Part shown: positions 38,682 to 58,948 of the stretch, piece by piece
Position numbering within the stretch: the first letter of the stretch is position 1
Layout of the letters: each line of letters starts with the position of its first letter
Source: Deuterostichococcus epilithicus
Lineage: Eukaryota; Chlorophyta; Trebouxiophyceae; Prasiolales; Stichococcaceae
Assembly (NCBI GenBank): GCA_033439295.1
Contig: JAVTLE010000021.1
Location: 9-64,008, forward strand
Length of the DNA stretch: 64,000 nt
Direction of reading: 5' to 3'
Program-made: the position numbers and the translations under genes
The notes under the pieces: generated by a model
Databases searched by the model: none
What the model was told of the DNA's origin: nothing
What the model saw: the letters and a program-made list of their open reading frames with translations, nothing else

Positions 38682-39419
38682 CAAAAACGAAGAATTGGCT
38701 GAGCACGGACAGCACGACCAGGCGGCTCTCTTGATGCAGACCGCGCCACTGTCTCGGTTGTGAGGTCCCCTCCCACACACAGGATGGGACCAGTCTGACG
38801 GTTCGCAGACGAATCCTGGCTGCTGGCACGGTTTTGGCGGCGTGGCCAATGTTGGCATGCCCATAAGAGCTTGCAGCCACCGGTGCAACACCACTGAACG
38901 ACGCTGCCGATAGGTTTCTGCTGGCTCAAGTAAAGTTTCAGGCGAGCCCGGCACGGCGAGGGAGACGTACAATCGCACGAGCCAATCCAAGAATCGAGTG
39001 TGCCCAACAGCGCCCACGAAAAGGTTGCTTCTGCTGCCCCAGCAGCGGGTGCCATGCACGAAGACAAGAAGCGCTCGGGTGGAAGAATGTGGAGTAGTTG
39101 TGATAAAGTGGAGCGACAAGGGGAAGCAAAAGTGCAGGGGGCCACGGCAAGGCGCGAGCAGTATGGCCCGTGACCAAGCTGTGCCAGGGCAAACTGCAGA
39201 GGTCACTACAGGTTGTCGTGGCCCCCAAGAAAGAGTCGGGGCTGTCCCCAGCGAACCCCGGGCATCGAGGTTGCGAGCCTCCCATGGCCGTCTAAGCGCC
39301 ACGGGCAGGCGGCCGCGATGCCTGCCGGCCAGACAGCATCTGCCAGCGCCTGCGCCGGCACGGGCGGCGACCCCAGGAGGTTGCAGAGGTTGCTGTGCCG
39401 ACAGTAGTTGCGGTGGTCG

Positions 39420-39828
39420 TCAGTGGATTGCGCCCAGCTCGGGAAAGTTACCGCCGTCGGCGACGAAGGAGTCGAAGATGTCTGCCATGGTATCGAGGTC
39501 GAACGAAGGCCCGCGGCGGGCGGCGGCCTGCGCGCAAGATCAGGAGCACGCTACTTATCAGCAGTGAGGAGCACCGCGGGAATATGCAGTCAGGCAGCGA
39601 ATCTTCCACCTTCAGCTGCGGTTTGCCAGTGTCTATTCGCTCGATGGTTGCAGCTGGCCCGTGCCATTGCAGTGGTTTGCACCCTGCTACCACGGACGCA
39701 GATGCCGGCATGTGATAAGGTGCACAAAAGCTCCCACCGCACCACCAGTCACCACAGGGACAGCTGGGAGCACACCTGGCGACCAGCGGCCTCGTCCATG
39801 ATGCTGACGCCGTCGGCCATCTGCTGCG

Positions 39829-39860
<32 letters not shown>

Positions 39861-42800
39861 GCTGGTTGCTGCTGCAGCGCCGGCTGCTGCGGCTGCTGCT
39901 GCAGGGGCCCCCCGCCGGCGATGCGGATCTGCATGCTGCTGGGTGCAGAGGACAGGCGCAGGCTGTTGACATCTTGCACGCGGCTGCTCTGCTGGCGAGC
40001 AGCGCCGGGAGGCGGCGCCGCCGAGTAGCGCGCCACCAGCTCATCGATCTCTGCAGTCGACATCGGCGCCGCCGCCGCCGCCGGCAGGGACCCCGGCGCG
40101 ACGCCGATGCTGTCAGCCCGTAGCTGCAACTGCACTGGCGGCTGCTGCGACGGGCTGGCCATGCCGGCGCCGACCGCCGGAGCCAGCTGCGGCAAAGGCG
40201 CCTGCTGCGCCGGCGGGCGTGGCAATGTGCCGGCGGTTTTGCCGGTGGCAGCTGCCGCAGACGCTGCAGCGGCATCATAGCCTGGCGGCCAGTGCACTGG
40301 CAGCGGCGGCAGCCCTGGAGCAGAGGCGCCGCACCAGTGCAAGGATGTCGCGGGCACATCGCCAGGAGAGACGCTCCAGGGCTGCTGCAGCGGCGGCGGC
40401 GGCGGCAGTGCCTGCAAGGATGCCGCCGCCGCCGCTGCAGGATTGCACCCGGCGCGCAGGCCTCCGCCGGCCACGCCACCGCCCAGGCCTGGCCCACCGC
40501 AGCTGCCGCTGCCGTCGCCTGACTGCACCGGCACGCCAAAGCCGGCACCTTGCAATGTAGTTGCCACCGCCGGCAAGCTGCCGCTGCTGCCCCACGCTGC
40601 CTGGCCCGTCTGGACACTCGGCCGCGGCAGATCAGGGCTGGGCGAGCGGCCTGAGGCGCCGCCGCCGCCAAGGCCGCCAGCAGTGCAGCTGTCGCCAGCT
40701 GGGACCAGCACATCAGACATCGCGATGTCGTGGCCGGCGGGCGTGAGAGGCGGCGACGGTGCCACCTGCTCGGCGCCGCCCCAGTCCATAAACTGCTCCC
40801 AGCTGTGCGCACTGGCAAGTTTCTGCTGTGTGCGCGGAGGCAGCGGCTGCTGCTGCTGCTGCTGCTGCTGCGGCAGCCAGGGCGACTGCACCTCGCTGCA
40901 GGCGCGCGGCGGGCCAAAGGCTCCTCCTGACGCAGCGCCAGCGTCGCTGGCAGCGCTGATCGACGGCGCTGGCTGGCTGACTGCGCCGCTCTGCATGCAC
41001 CCGGCAGACGTGCAATGGGAGTGAGAAGGTCGTGCGCACGCTGTGAACGCTGCCACAGACACAGCGCAGACGAGCCTCAGCCGCATGTTCGGGGCAAGCC
41101 AGCTGTGCACGTCTTGCATGCAGGAAGCGCACAGAGGGCCAGTGTAGCTGTGCGCAGCTGTGAAGCGTGCTGAACTCTGCAGCGCTGACCACGCCAGAGC
41201 AGCTGCAGCATATTGTTGCTGCCACTGGCTGCCACAGCTGATGTTGCATGTGCTGGCCGCCAACGAGAGGCACGATGACTGACACGGTGGGCCAGTCTCC
41301 CCGCCTCGGGAGGGTACGAGCAACCTACCGAATGACACCACACACCTGCGAGAGAAAGTGCGGCAGCACAGACAGTCGCCGAGACCTTTCTGGAAAGCCA
41401 GAGGCCAGGTAGGTCGGCGGCTAGACGGTTCACCAGCAGAGGCCGGGCGATGGGCAGGATGGCACCAAAAGCACACCTCCAGGCCGGTGGCCAGCGAGCC
41501 GGCGCCCAGGGAGTTGCTCACGGTGTGCCGCAAGTGCTCGCACTCGGTGCGCAGCGACAGCATCTCCGACTCGTGCGCCCGCAGCTTGGCCTCCAGCCCG
41601 CTGGCGTGCTGGCTCAGCGCATAGTTGGCGGTGCCTGCAGGGTAGCCAAGCTTGCGCGTCGTCAGGGATTGGACATTCAGGGATTACGTTTCTGACCGCA
41701 TGCAGCAGAAGGCGTGGACAGCTGGGAGAAGCACCGTGCTGGCGCGCCTCTGAGAGCTTGCAAGTGCATGCTTGGGTTCCCAGGCAACATGCCGCAGGGA
41801 TGATCAAACAGCTCAGCACAACCGTGCACACAGGCAATACAATGGTGCCACAGGACTCGCACAGGACGCGTGCTCATGCACCACGAACTGATGCAAGGAG
41901 GCAGGAGGCTTGGCGAAGGGCGCACAGAGTGTGGCGGAGTTGGAGGCCAGGCTGTGCAGGTGGCTCTGCTGTTCGTTGATCTGCAGCGTCAGGCGCTTGA
42001 CCGACTGCTCCAGGCCGATGACATAGCCACGGCGACGCTCCTTGGAGCGCGCCGCCGACTGCCGGTTCGCAATCACGCGGCGAGGGACCCCGCCGGGTCC
42101 GGGCTGCTCCGCTGGGCCTGGCACACCCTCGACCTTCGCCGCTACGCCACCGCCGCCGCCGGCCCAGCCCTCCACTTTGATGGCCGCAGCGACGGGCGGC
42201 ACTGCCAGGGATTGCGACGCGCCGCCGCCGCCGCCGCTGTTGCTCAGACCACCGACGTTCATAGGGCTCGTCATCGCCGCGAACGGCGACACTGCGGGCG
42301 ATGCCACGCTGGAGAGCTGCATCCCTGACGGCGGCGGCGCCATCGGCAGCTGCTGGCAGTCAGGCGCTGCCGCGTCGCTGCCGCTGCTGGTCATTCTGCT
42401 CGGCGTGCCGACCGGCGACAGGAGCTTTCCCGCGGTGTCGCTGCTGCCGCCGGATGAGCTCTCCCGGCTGCCAACTTTGCCGCCGCCGATGCCGGGCACG
42501 GCGCTGACCCGCACGTCAGCACACGCGGTCGCGGCTAAGGCGCCCGGAGGCGCGTCGGGCTGCTGGTTGGCAAATGCCGACGCCGACAGCGTGCAAGGCG
42601 GCGGCTGGGTTCCTGATGCGGGGTCGCAGGGCTGTACGTCCTCTAACGCCTGCTCGATGGCGCCAGCCCTGCCCCTGCTCGCGAGCACAGCACCGAAATG
42701 CTTCAGCACAGTGAGCATGCTTGCGATTGCTGCGCAGAATCAAGCAGCCCCACCACTTGAGAGCGCGTGAGCAATTGGTCGCAGAATTCGTCGGCCTGCA

Positions 42801-43447
42801 GTGCCGACAGGAGGACCGGAGAGACGGCTGCCTTTTCGAGCATGGCAACGCAGTCGTGGCTGTGCTCCTACCTCTTGCTTGGAGGTCCGGAGTACGCCGA
42901 CCCGCCTCGAGAGTGCAACTCCGTAGTCTGCGGGTCAGCACGATAGACAATGGTCGTTGGACATCAGAAGAACTGCCAAAAGGGTGCAGACGTGCCCAGC
43001 AGTCGCTGCGTGCCTTGTAACCGTGGATATGTTGTGGTCCTGCTGTCCCGGCGGGCAAGCGACTGCGCCATCCTCCACGAAAGACAAAAAGGGACTTTGT
43101 GGGATCACTGGGACGACGGCCGACCGCTTGCGCTCGGCCAGAGCTGTTGTGCGATGCCAGACGCCACAGCTGGGACAACTCGACAAAACACGCCCTGCAG
43201 ACCCTGTCGCGACAACGCCCGGGCAACCCTGATGACAGCTGCGTGCGATTACATTGCGCTTGCTAGGCTCTCGCGCCGGTTGGACGCGCGCCGGGCGACG
43301 CACGCTTGACGTCTGCGTGTGAGGCACCGCCGGGTAGGTCAGTCGGGCGCCAACCCTCACCTTTCGGGATGCAGAGGGCCCGGCACGAGCTTCCGGCGGC
43401 TGCTGACCGTCGCCTGCGCCTTCCAGTTGCTGCTGAGGGGACGCCAT
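39420..43447 (-). CDS. bZIP transcription factor, VIP1/RF2a-like (group I), copy 1
   Basis: A nuclear sequence-specific factor. Exon 1 (43447-43361) starts MASPQQQLEGAGDG and ends at GTGAGG. Exon 2 (42631 to about 41931) is Ser/Gly/Pro-rich and ends in the basic region RRVIANRQSAARSKERRRGY. Its Lys in RSKERR is the mark of plant group I bZIPs (VIP1, RSG, RF2a), which bind non-palindromic sites. The zipper runs through LEQSVKRLTLQINEQQSHL into the exon 41640-41477. A long low-complexity exon (about 40995-39779) has two polyglutamine runs, and the last exon ends ADIFDSFVADGGNFPELG with stop at 39420. A paralogue lies upstream on the same strand. The first exon is less certain than the rest. Confidence 0.85.
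39831..39860. repeat. (CTG)10 coding for polyglutamine in bZIP copy 1
   Basis: Ten CTG units read as Gln on the gene strand, near the end of the long exon. A second eight-unit run lies at 40847-40870. Confidence 0.85.
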
Positions 43448-44581
43448 GCCGTGTGCGCTGGGGAAGCTGGCAGGCGGTCTCGCATCACCCGCATATCCGT
43501 CGCGGGGTGTGCAAGCTGCAGGGCGGCGGGCCAGTACTCAGGCACGGGCCCAGCCCACGCCGACGCTCAGCGCAGAAGGCGCGCCCCCGCCGAAGAAATG
43601 AGGCAACACGGAACCTGCCAGCAGCGGCAGGCGCCGCGGCTGCCCAGCCGGGTGCTGTGCAACGGGCTGCGATCGAAGTTCGCAGGAAAGGAGACGGCCA
43701 CGCGCCGCAAACTTGCAGTGCAAATTCTTCGGCTACAAGCATGTTCCGGCCGGTGCCCACACGTCAATGAAAAGTGGGGTGGAATTTCATTAAACCCTTC
43801 GAATTGCGATCACTCTTTGCTACCACGGTAGTCCCGTACGGCTTGCCAGATTTTGTAGGGTTTCGAACTAGATATGTTGCGCTTGTTTGGCGCGCACGGG
43901 CTGGCGTGGCACCGGAGTCACACTATCATCTAGTCTTGCATTGGGCGCCTGCAAAGGGTGCAAGCGGGAACAACCTTCCGGCATGTAGCAATCCGAGCTG
44001 GCGAGTTCCTGCCATCGCGGGAAAGTTCCCAAAGGGCCATCTCTCTGAAAGGAAAACCCAAAGCACCTGGACCACGCCATCGCGCGCACTGCACTCCCTA
44101 GAAGATTTTGCCAGAGAAAAGATCCGACACCTCGGATGTCACAAGCGCAGTCAAGCGCCACAGCGCAGCTCAGCTTGCCGCACCAGCGGCGCCGGCAAAT
44201 AGTGCCTAACGACAAAGGGAACCCAAGGGCGCCTGCATGTGCTAGCACTGCACATGCTGCGACACCGCCCAGCACCTGGCACGGGGTGCGACCGCAGCCT
44301 AATGCCACGGTTCGCACTGCACCTCTAGCCGAGTGATGGCACCAAAACGGCTCGCAAAAGAAAGGGTAGCCGTCCCGCACGCTGGCAAAGCTGCATGCGA
44401 GGTTCGACATGTGGTGCGGCGCCCGCACTGTGCTGAAACGAGCCCTGCGCCTGGATGGCGCTGCTGCGGCTGTGACTGCCATATGGTCACATGAGCCCGT
44501 GCCAGTCACGGCCTCTTTGATCATGGGGGTGTCTCTCTGGAGGAAGCTCCGCCGCGGGCGCCTCAGGGGCGCGGCGCTGCC
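43448..44581. other. Region between the two bZIP genes
   Basis: Should contain the promoter of copy 1 and the 3' UTR of copy 2. Open frames here show no family resemblance; nothing else was recognised. Confidence 0.5.
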
Positions 44582-47500
44582 TCAGGACCCCGGCGGAAAG
44601 AAGCCGGCGCCTGGGCTGCGGTCGCCACCGCCGCCGCCGCCGCCGCCGCCCTGCATCCCATACCCCGCCAGAACCGCGTCGAGCTGTTCATTGGAGGCAC
44701 GCGCAGCGGCACGCTGCCGTGCGGACGCAGGACCATGGCCGCCGGCGTCGTGGCCACCGCCGCCAAGGCTGGCCAGCGACCTGGTCGTGGACACCCCGCT
44801 GTTGAAGCTGCCGAGGCCGGCGCCCAGGCCACCCGGCTGCACGCAAGGGAGGCTGGGTGGTAGGACATTGACCACACAAGCTTGAAGCGCTACCTGTACG
44901 TGTCCTCGCACAGAGCGTTGAGCAGGAGTCGTGCAGGAAATCAGCTGCCAGTGGGAGAAGGCTACGATTTCCACTCGTTGTTGCTGTGCTCCCAAAATGC
45001 GCACATATCCACTGAGCATGTCGCCACGTTCCGTTTGACTGCAAAACCAGCCAAGCCGCCCGCATAAGCAGCGGCGGCGGTGGTGGGCATTGTGAGACTG
45101 TCGACAAGTGCTCACCAGGAAGGAGGCAGAGCCGGCGGCACCAAACAGCCGCCCGGCAGCGGCCGCCGCTGCAAGCTGCTGCTGCAGCGTCGCTGCGTCA
45201 TCGCTTTGCGGCGAGGCGCCATCGCCGAGGTTGTTGTTGGTAGCAGAACCTAGGGAGTTGGCCCACAGCCGCTGCTGCGCCTGATGCCGCTCCAGCGCCT
45301 GCTGCACGGTCAGGGGAGGGTGTCATAGAACGTTGAGAAAGGGTTCGGGAGAGAACCTGCACGTCTGGAGCCTTGCATGATGCGCCAAAGTGCGACTCCG
45401 GGGCACAAACCCCGCGACATGTGCAGAATCAGAGCAAGCCTGGATTGTAAGCCGATGTTGTGCAATGAACACCCCAAACTGCACCCATAGCCAGTTTCAC
45501 TGCCTTGCACTCCAGCCCGGCAGAGGTGTTTTGAGCAGGGACTCGCTGCTGCAGCAGACGTGCATTTGGGGAAGCGTACACAGCCCGTCCTCCGCCCCCA
45601 CACCTCGGCCAACAGCAATGGACCGCGCTGACGAGTGCCCTCTGACACAATGAGACAGCGAAGGGTGCTCGGGGGAAAGCCTCAAGGGCTGTGGGCCCAG
45701 GAAAAGTGGCACACAGCTGGTGAGGACCCAGAGAAAGTGTTGTTCTTGAGCAAGCCACCTGCAGCTGAGCGCGATGGTGGCCCTCGTCGCCGCCGCGGCC
45801 GCCAGACGGCGGCCGGAAGCCCTCCGGCGGCACGCGGAACCCGTCTGGCAGCTGGAAGGCCTCCTGGCCGCGGCCGAAGGTGGCGCTCGCTGCGGCACGG
45901 CACGCGGCGAGCTCTTTTCAGCACAGCCAGGCACCGCCCATGACCGCTCGCAGCTGAATTTCCGTAACCAGGCCGGCCACACATCACCGGGGCAAGGCAG
46001 GCAAAAGCATGAAGCAGCGTGCAGCACTGGGGTTGCAAGCGCCACGCTGGCGGCCCTACATCCTATAAGGCCACAAAGCACCTGTGGCGTGAGTGGGTGA
46101 CGAGCGGGCATCGGCAACAGCGTAGGGGCTACGCCGGCCGTTGCCGTCACCGTGGGGAGAAAGGTGCAGCCCTGCGGTGGCGGGAAAGCCGCCGCTGCTG
46201 GTGGGAATGTTGTGCGCCGCCAGCAGTGCCTGCGCAGCATGGGACAAGCCGCCTCACGGCGAGCGGTGTGCTGCGCGGCTGCAAGCCATGCCCGGCAGCA
46301 GCAGTTGGCCGGCTGCATCAGCCGCATGCTGCTGCCCAAGGCTAATAGCACGCGGTGGACCTCTCGGAAGCATCTTTCGGGAAGCCTCCTCCGTGGGCTG
46401 CCCCCCTGACGCCCTCAACCATGCAGCGCTGAACCTGACCTGTGCTCTCCGCAGCTCGGACGCCAGCATCGCAGTCTCAGAGTCCCGCTGCGCCATGTGT
46501 TCCCGCAGCACCAGCGCCTGCTGCGCCAGCGCCTGGTTGCACTCGCCTGCAACATAGTCAGATTGTGCATAGTTTCGCGAGAACCAACCGTGTGTGTTGA
46601 CATGAGAATGGGGAATGCGCTGCCTGGCAGTGCCAGGCTCGAGGTACCACTGATGACATGAGCTCATCAGCGGGCAAATGCTTGTCACAGTGCTCAGCAG
46701 ACACCTTGAGCACGCTCATTGAGAGGGATGTGGCAGCGCAGCGCTGCTGCATCGTTTGATGTGGTTCTGGGCAGCAAGAGCGGTTGCGGACCTAGAGATG
46801 ATGTGTCCTGCTGCAGGCTGCGCAGCTGCATGCTGGCCGATGTCAGCTGCATCGTGAGTGTTGAGACCTGTGCGACATGGCGCAGCGGCACTCAGTCGCT
46901 CGCATAGACAACAGGTGCAGTGCAACAGCTGCGTTCGACAGAGCGGTCTTGGCGGGGGGACCAGGACCGCATGATCACTCGAGATGCGGCAACAGGACCC
47001 ATGCACCACCACATATTCCTTCCGCCTCGAAGACTGCAACCAGCTGCACTCCTTGCAGCTGTTCTTGAAACGGATCCCACCTGGCCCTCGAGCTCGCCGA
47101 TGTATGCGAGCTTGCGCTCCTTCGACCGCGCGGCCGACTGCCGGTTGGCTAGGATGCGCTTCACCCTTGCCGTAGGCATCTCAGCCAGCTCCTGCGACAT
47201 GGCGCAAGCATTGTCGGCAGGCGTGAGGTGGAAGGTGTTTTGCTGCAGATCACGACAAGAGCCACCTGCCCACAAGACATCAGGTGATGGGTAACATTGG
47301 CAGGGTCCATCGCATCCGGCAACCCACGCCTGCTCATAGCTGGCTTCTGGACAGGAGGCCGGGTGGCTATATCAGCACTGAACAGCAGGCCGGGTGTGAT
47401 TGCAAGGTCCGAGTGATTGTGCGTCGGCACACCTTGCGAGAGGCGCCGGCGCCGCCGGCGGTGATGCCGTGCGAGTGGCGCTTGTCGCGGGAGCTGCCGC

Positions 47501-48014
47501 CGCCGCCGCTGCCGCCGCCGCCGCTGCCGCCGCCGCCGCTGCCGCCGCCGTCGTCCGAGCCGCCGGGCGTCGTGGCTTTGTGCCCGGCGGATGATTTGCC
47601 TGACAGCGTGGCGCCTGTGCCCACCGATCGCGGCGTGACAGTGCCTGTCGTGGCGCCCTCGTCAGATGCCTTGCCCTGTAGAACCGGTGGAGAGAGCGTG
47701 AAGGGTGAGGCGGGCAAGCTCTTGAGGCGGCGTGTTGCCAGGGTGGGGGCTTAACCGGAGCTTGAGGCACAGCTGCTGCCCCGTTTCAAGCAGCAGTCTC
47801 GCCCGTGGGCCGGCAACGCTAGCCTGAAAGGGCGCAGGCAAGGGTGCCGCAACGGGTGCCCGCTACAGGGTGTCCGCCAGCAGCAGGCATAGCTCAAGGG
47901 ACGTGCCTGCATGGCGGCCGCCTGGTCGTGATCACTCATGTCCTCCTGCTCGTGCAGGGCGGCTGCGATGCGCTGCACGGTGGCGTCCGAGCCGGCTCGC
48001 CTGATGCCAGCCAA
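44582..48014 (-). CDS. bZIP transcription factor, VIP1/RF2a-like (group I), copy 2
   Basis: A paralogue of the neighbouring bZIP gene. The basic-region exon (about 47190-47085) reads ARVKRILANRQSAARSKERK and LAYIGELEGQ; the group I Lys is present. The zipper continues in LTMQLTSASMQLRSLQQDTS (about 46870-46790) and LAQQALVLREHMAQRDSE (about 46545-46440). Before the basic region lies an exon (about 47675-47440) with a (GGGGS)n stretch. Later exons are about 45910-45775, 45310-45118 (ending GSASFL at GTGAGC) and the last, Gly-rich one, with stop at 44582. The 5' end is unresolved: the coding exon near 48010-47910 (HEQEDMSDHDQAAAMQA) has no convincing upstream ATG in frame. Confidence 0.82.
47493..47550. 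repeat. 15-bp coding minisatellite giving a (GGGGS)n linker
   Basis: About four GCTGCCGCCGCCGCC units, translated on the minus strand as GGGGS repeats between an acidic SDD patch and SSRDKRHSHG, just ahead of the bZIP basic region. Confidence 0.9.
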
Positions 48015-49956
48015 GATTTCACTGAGTCACCGGCCTTGAAAGCACGAGGGCAGACAGGACAGCTCCTAAGGCACGATCAGAGAGGGCCCCAGAGCTGTCT
48101 CACCTGCTGGCCGGCCGCTGCGTGACGCACGCGGCCATGACCAGCTAGCTGGAGGGTGAGCTGGCTGCTCGAAAAAGCGGGCAGCTGGGGGCAGCTGGGC
48201 AAGTACAACAAGGACGCCAACTGTTCGGTGCTGTAGTCCAGCTGGTCTAGGGCTCAATGCTGCTTGGAAAAGACACCACGGAGCTAGCCGCTGACTGCCA
48301 TCAACAACGTGTGCGATAGTAGACTTCGGCACCGCCAGCTGGCCACAGGTATAAAGCAAGTTGGAGAGCTAGACAGCAAAGGGTACACGACGGCCAAGCG
48401 GGACGCACTTTGTGCGAGACGGGTGAGAGCGGGGCTTCTGCACGCCTCCAATGTGCGCCATGGCCTGCGCCAGCTCCAGCCTGTACTGCAGCAGCAGGCC
48501 TTGCATATAGCCGCATAGGGTAGAGGACCGCAGCATAGATCGCGGACCGTGATGTCGAGTGCCGTGCGTTCTGACACCCTGCTTGGTTTCGCCTCGTGTT
48601 CATGCAGGTGCTGCACCAGCCGACAGCTGCAGCGTCACTGCACTTCCACATTCGCGTACGCACGTCCGCGGAAGGACCGGGTACAGTTTTGAGACTTGGA
48701 AACAAGAACGCAGCATCGCAGCGCGCATGAGGCAGCAGGGAGCATCCATCCAGTGCCGAGCAGGGCCGACCCCAGCCAAAGCCCGAACAATCACTTCCGG
48801 TGTGTTCTCTCCATAATCGAGCACGAGCGCTCGAAAGTGACGAGCAGGTCGGTACGAGGCTCCTGATGAGCGGCAAAGCCATTGGAAAGGATCATGCATG
48901 GCAACAATACTGAAGGCGGGCCCGCATGCGCCAGGGGCGCGCGGTTGGCACCAAACAGATAGGTGATCACACCCACCACGCCCACGCGAGTGCGCTGCCG
49001 AGCTTCGCCGGCTCCTGATTCGCAATGCTCCGTCCGGAGCGCCACAGAAGGGTGTGTACTAGGCTGCAGGGTAGCCAGTACACGGCTCGCAGCGTATGCG
49101 CCTGGGACTGGTCGCCGTTATGCGGCTTCGCAGCCACCTGCCGTAGGAGGGAGCTTTGGCGATTATCTCCTCCCTTCGCCACCTGAGACGCCTTGACTGT
49201 GCAGGATGAATGGATTTGCAGAATGCGTGCGCCTTCTCGAGCCCTGTTGGTGTACACGGCAGAGTGCCGTGTGCGGTCACGCCACGAAAGGTGGGCAGAG
49301 CATCCTGAGGCAGGAGCGAGTGGCTAGGAGACCGTCGGCTGCCACTGCTTGACGCGCGAATCCAAGCGCCAGCACACATGCAAGCTGGCGGCAGCTGGGT
49401 AAGGTCCATGGCTGCCCAGCTGACTGCTGGGGGGCGCAGCCGGAGGTGCACATGTGCAGGCCTCGATCAGCATCAGCCGACATGAAGAAAAGCGGCCTAG
49501 GCAGGCTGTGCATTCTTTGATGCGGCAAGCAGCGAGTAGGCGATCGAGCACCTGACCACCACGGCGCTTATGACTAAAGAAGAGCCGGGTACAGCGTTTC
49601 GAGTTCCTCGCCGGCGGCACGACGAGTCGCGCACCTAGCGAGAGGGAGAGGCCGAGTACGCTCGCACGTTGACAAGGTGCTAGCTGGCGGAAGTGTTACA
49701 GCTCGACAAGGCAACCACTCGCTAGATATTTTCCCGCGACTTCGCGCCTGCTGCCCGCTGGCGGATTCTCAGCTCTGTTCGGAGTTGGAGGCGAAGCCAG
49801 TAAAATCGTTGTAGTTTTACTGTTTTACCCTACTGGGAACTCAACATGCAGGGTTTATCAGCTAGTTCAATTCGGCAAGTCGCTTGATGCCGGGAGGGAG
49901 TCCGCAGCTCCGCACATTGCACAGCATCGCCACAAACAGCAGCCAAACGCTGCAGG
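48015..49956. promoter_or_regulatory. Head-to-head intergenic region, bZIP copy 2 and OTC
   Basis: About 1.9 kb without a recognisable gene; any extra 5' exon of the bZIP gene would lie here. A small hairpin (AGTAAAA / TTTTACT with a 9-nt loop) occurs near 49799-49822. Confidence 0.5.
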
Positions 49957-53662
<3,706 letters not shown>

Positions 53663-54379
53663 CCGTGCTCTTCCAGTCCCTCTTTGGAGCGCTGAACAAA
53701 GCTCCGCGCAAACCTGCCGCCGCGGCGGCAGCATCGGGCCCACTGGCCGGCCTGCTGCACTGAAATACAGAAGAGAACCGCAGGGGGTGGTGACAGTGTT
53801 GAAGTGCGCAGCCTTAGTTGACAGGAAGGTGCTGGTTTTGATGTGAGGGATGGTGGAATGGGATGTGGTGTGAATCCCTGGAAACTCGACTCAGTTGCAC
53901 ACTTCCAGCTTCCACCGCCGTTACCATCGCTGGTGGAAGCACAAGCAGGGTTTAGACGGAATTCAAGTGCATGCCGATTGAGCGATTGGCTTTCGCACTA
54001 CGTTCACATTTGATCGTCCAGTGCGAGCTCTCTCTTTACGGACTCCAGTTATTCACCAGCCCACCCCACGCGGAGTTCCTTTTGTTGAGCAGCGCTTCAA
54101 ATTTTGATCCCTTCCGCAATCTTGGGCCTTCCCCCAGCCTTGCACGGCCCCTCCTGCTTGCTACAGCCCGATAAGAACTGGCTGCATTCAAGCAAGGCTG
54201 TAACACCCATCGGTACCGCGTGGTGATTCAACCGCTGGGCAGCTCTACAGACAGACCTCAGGCAGACGCAGCGCTGGTTTCAATTCGTGCAGAGAAGGTG
54301 CCGGGATCCACGAAAGCCGCTGCAGACAGTTCTTGCACCAAACCGGTTGTACAAAGAGTCGCGTGTGCCGCAAGGCATC
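53663..54379. other. Intergenic, OTC 3' UTR and WDR5 promoter
   Basis: Nothing specific was recognised in these 717 bases. Confidence 0.55.
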
Positions 54380-58395
<4,016 letters not shown>

Positions 58396-58715
58396 CAGAA
58401 GGGCAGAGAGCACGGTTTCAGCATGCTGTAGTTGGCAGCGCAGGCTTCCTGTTGAAGGCTCCTTGCCAACACGTCACATTTCAGCACCAAACTGTCATGA
58501 GTATCAGCCGTGAGCTTTGTTGGCCACAACAAAGGCTGCTGGCTACTTCAGAGAATGCTGGCCAGGCGTTCAGACGGACTCGACAAGTTCCTAGCCACCT
58601 TCGTGGTTTTGACGAGATGTCGTTGGTCTGCTGACGGCAGAAGGACGATGGAGTGCAAGCAGGATGAGAGTGCATTGGCATGCATTCGGCCGGGTAAGCA
58701 GGACGATCAAAGCCA

Positions 58716-58720
58716 TTACA
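58716..58720 (-). terminator. Candidate TGTAA signal of the SEN1-like gene
   Basis: TGTAA on the minus strand about 230 nt past the SEN1-like stop. Confidence 0.45.
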
Positions 58721-58738
58721 GAGCAGCTGCCTACCATA

Positions 58739-58743
58739 TGTAA
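58739..58743 (+). terminator. Candidate TGTAA signal of WDR5
   Basis: TGTAA on the plus strand about 344 nt past the WDR5 stop. Confidence 0.4.
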
Positions 58744-58948
58744 CCAAGCCCAGACTCGAAAAGGGCTGTGGTGCCTTGCGGCATTTAAACAGCCCCGGAA
58801 CTAAAGTTACCCAGGGTACTGGCAGCTTGCAAAGCTGCGGCAGCACCCCGCAACTAGGCGCCGAGCAGACAGATTACCGACTGAAGCAGGCCTGAAAACC
58901 TGAAGTCGCAGAGTGGAGAACACCATGCAGCTGACGGGCTGTGGCAGA

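Larger units (their letters stand above)
38116..39419. other. Tail-to-tail intergenic region, two long 3' UTRs
   Basis: Lies between the converging PSMB3 and bZIP genes. It holds candidate poly(A) signals for both (38471 plus, 38681 minus). The 287-codon minus-strand frame at 38439-39302 has no family resemblance and is probably 3' UTR of the bZIP gene. Confidence 0.55.
58396..58948. other. Tail-to-tail region with overlapping 3' ends
   Basis: Between WDR5 (plus) and SEN1 (minus). It contains TGTAA signals for both strands only 19 bases apart; no gene seen. Confidence 0.6.

Noticed and set aside
38439-39302. 287-codon minus-strand open frame
   Set aside because: Lies between a stop and candidate poly(A) sites; no family resemblance; better explained as 3' UTR of the bZIP gene.
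43306-43831. Plus-strand open frames of 154-170 codons
   Set aside because: They overlap, on the opposite strand, the proposed first exon of the bZIP gene and show no family resemblance.
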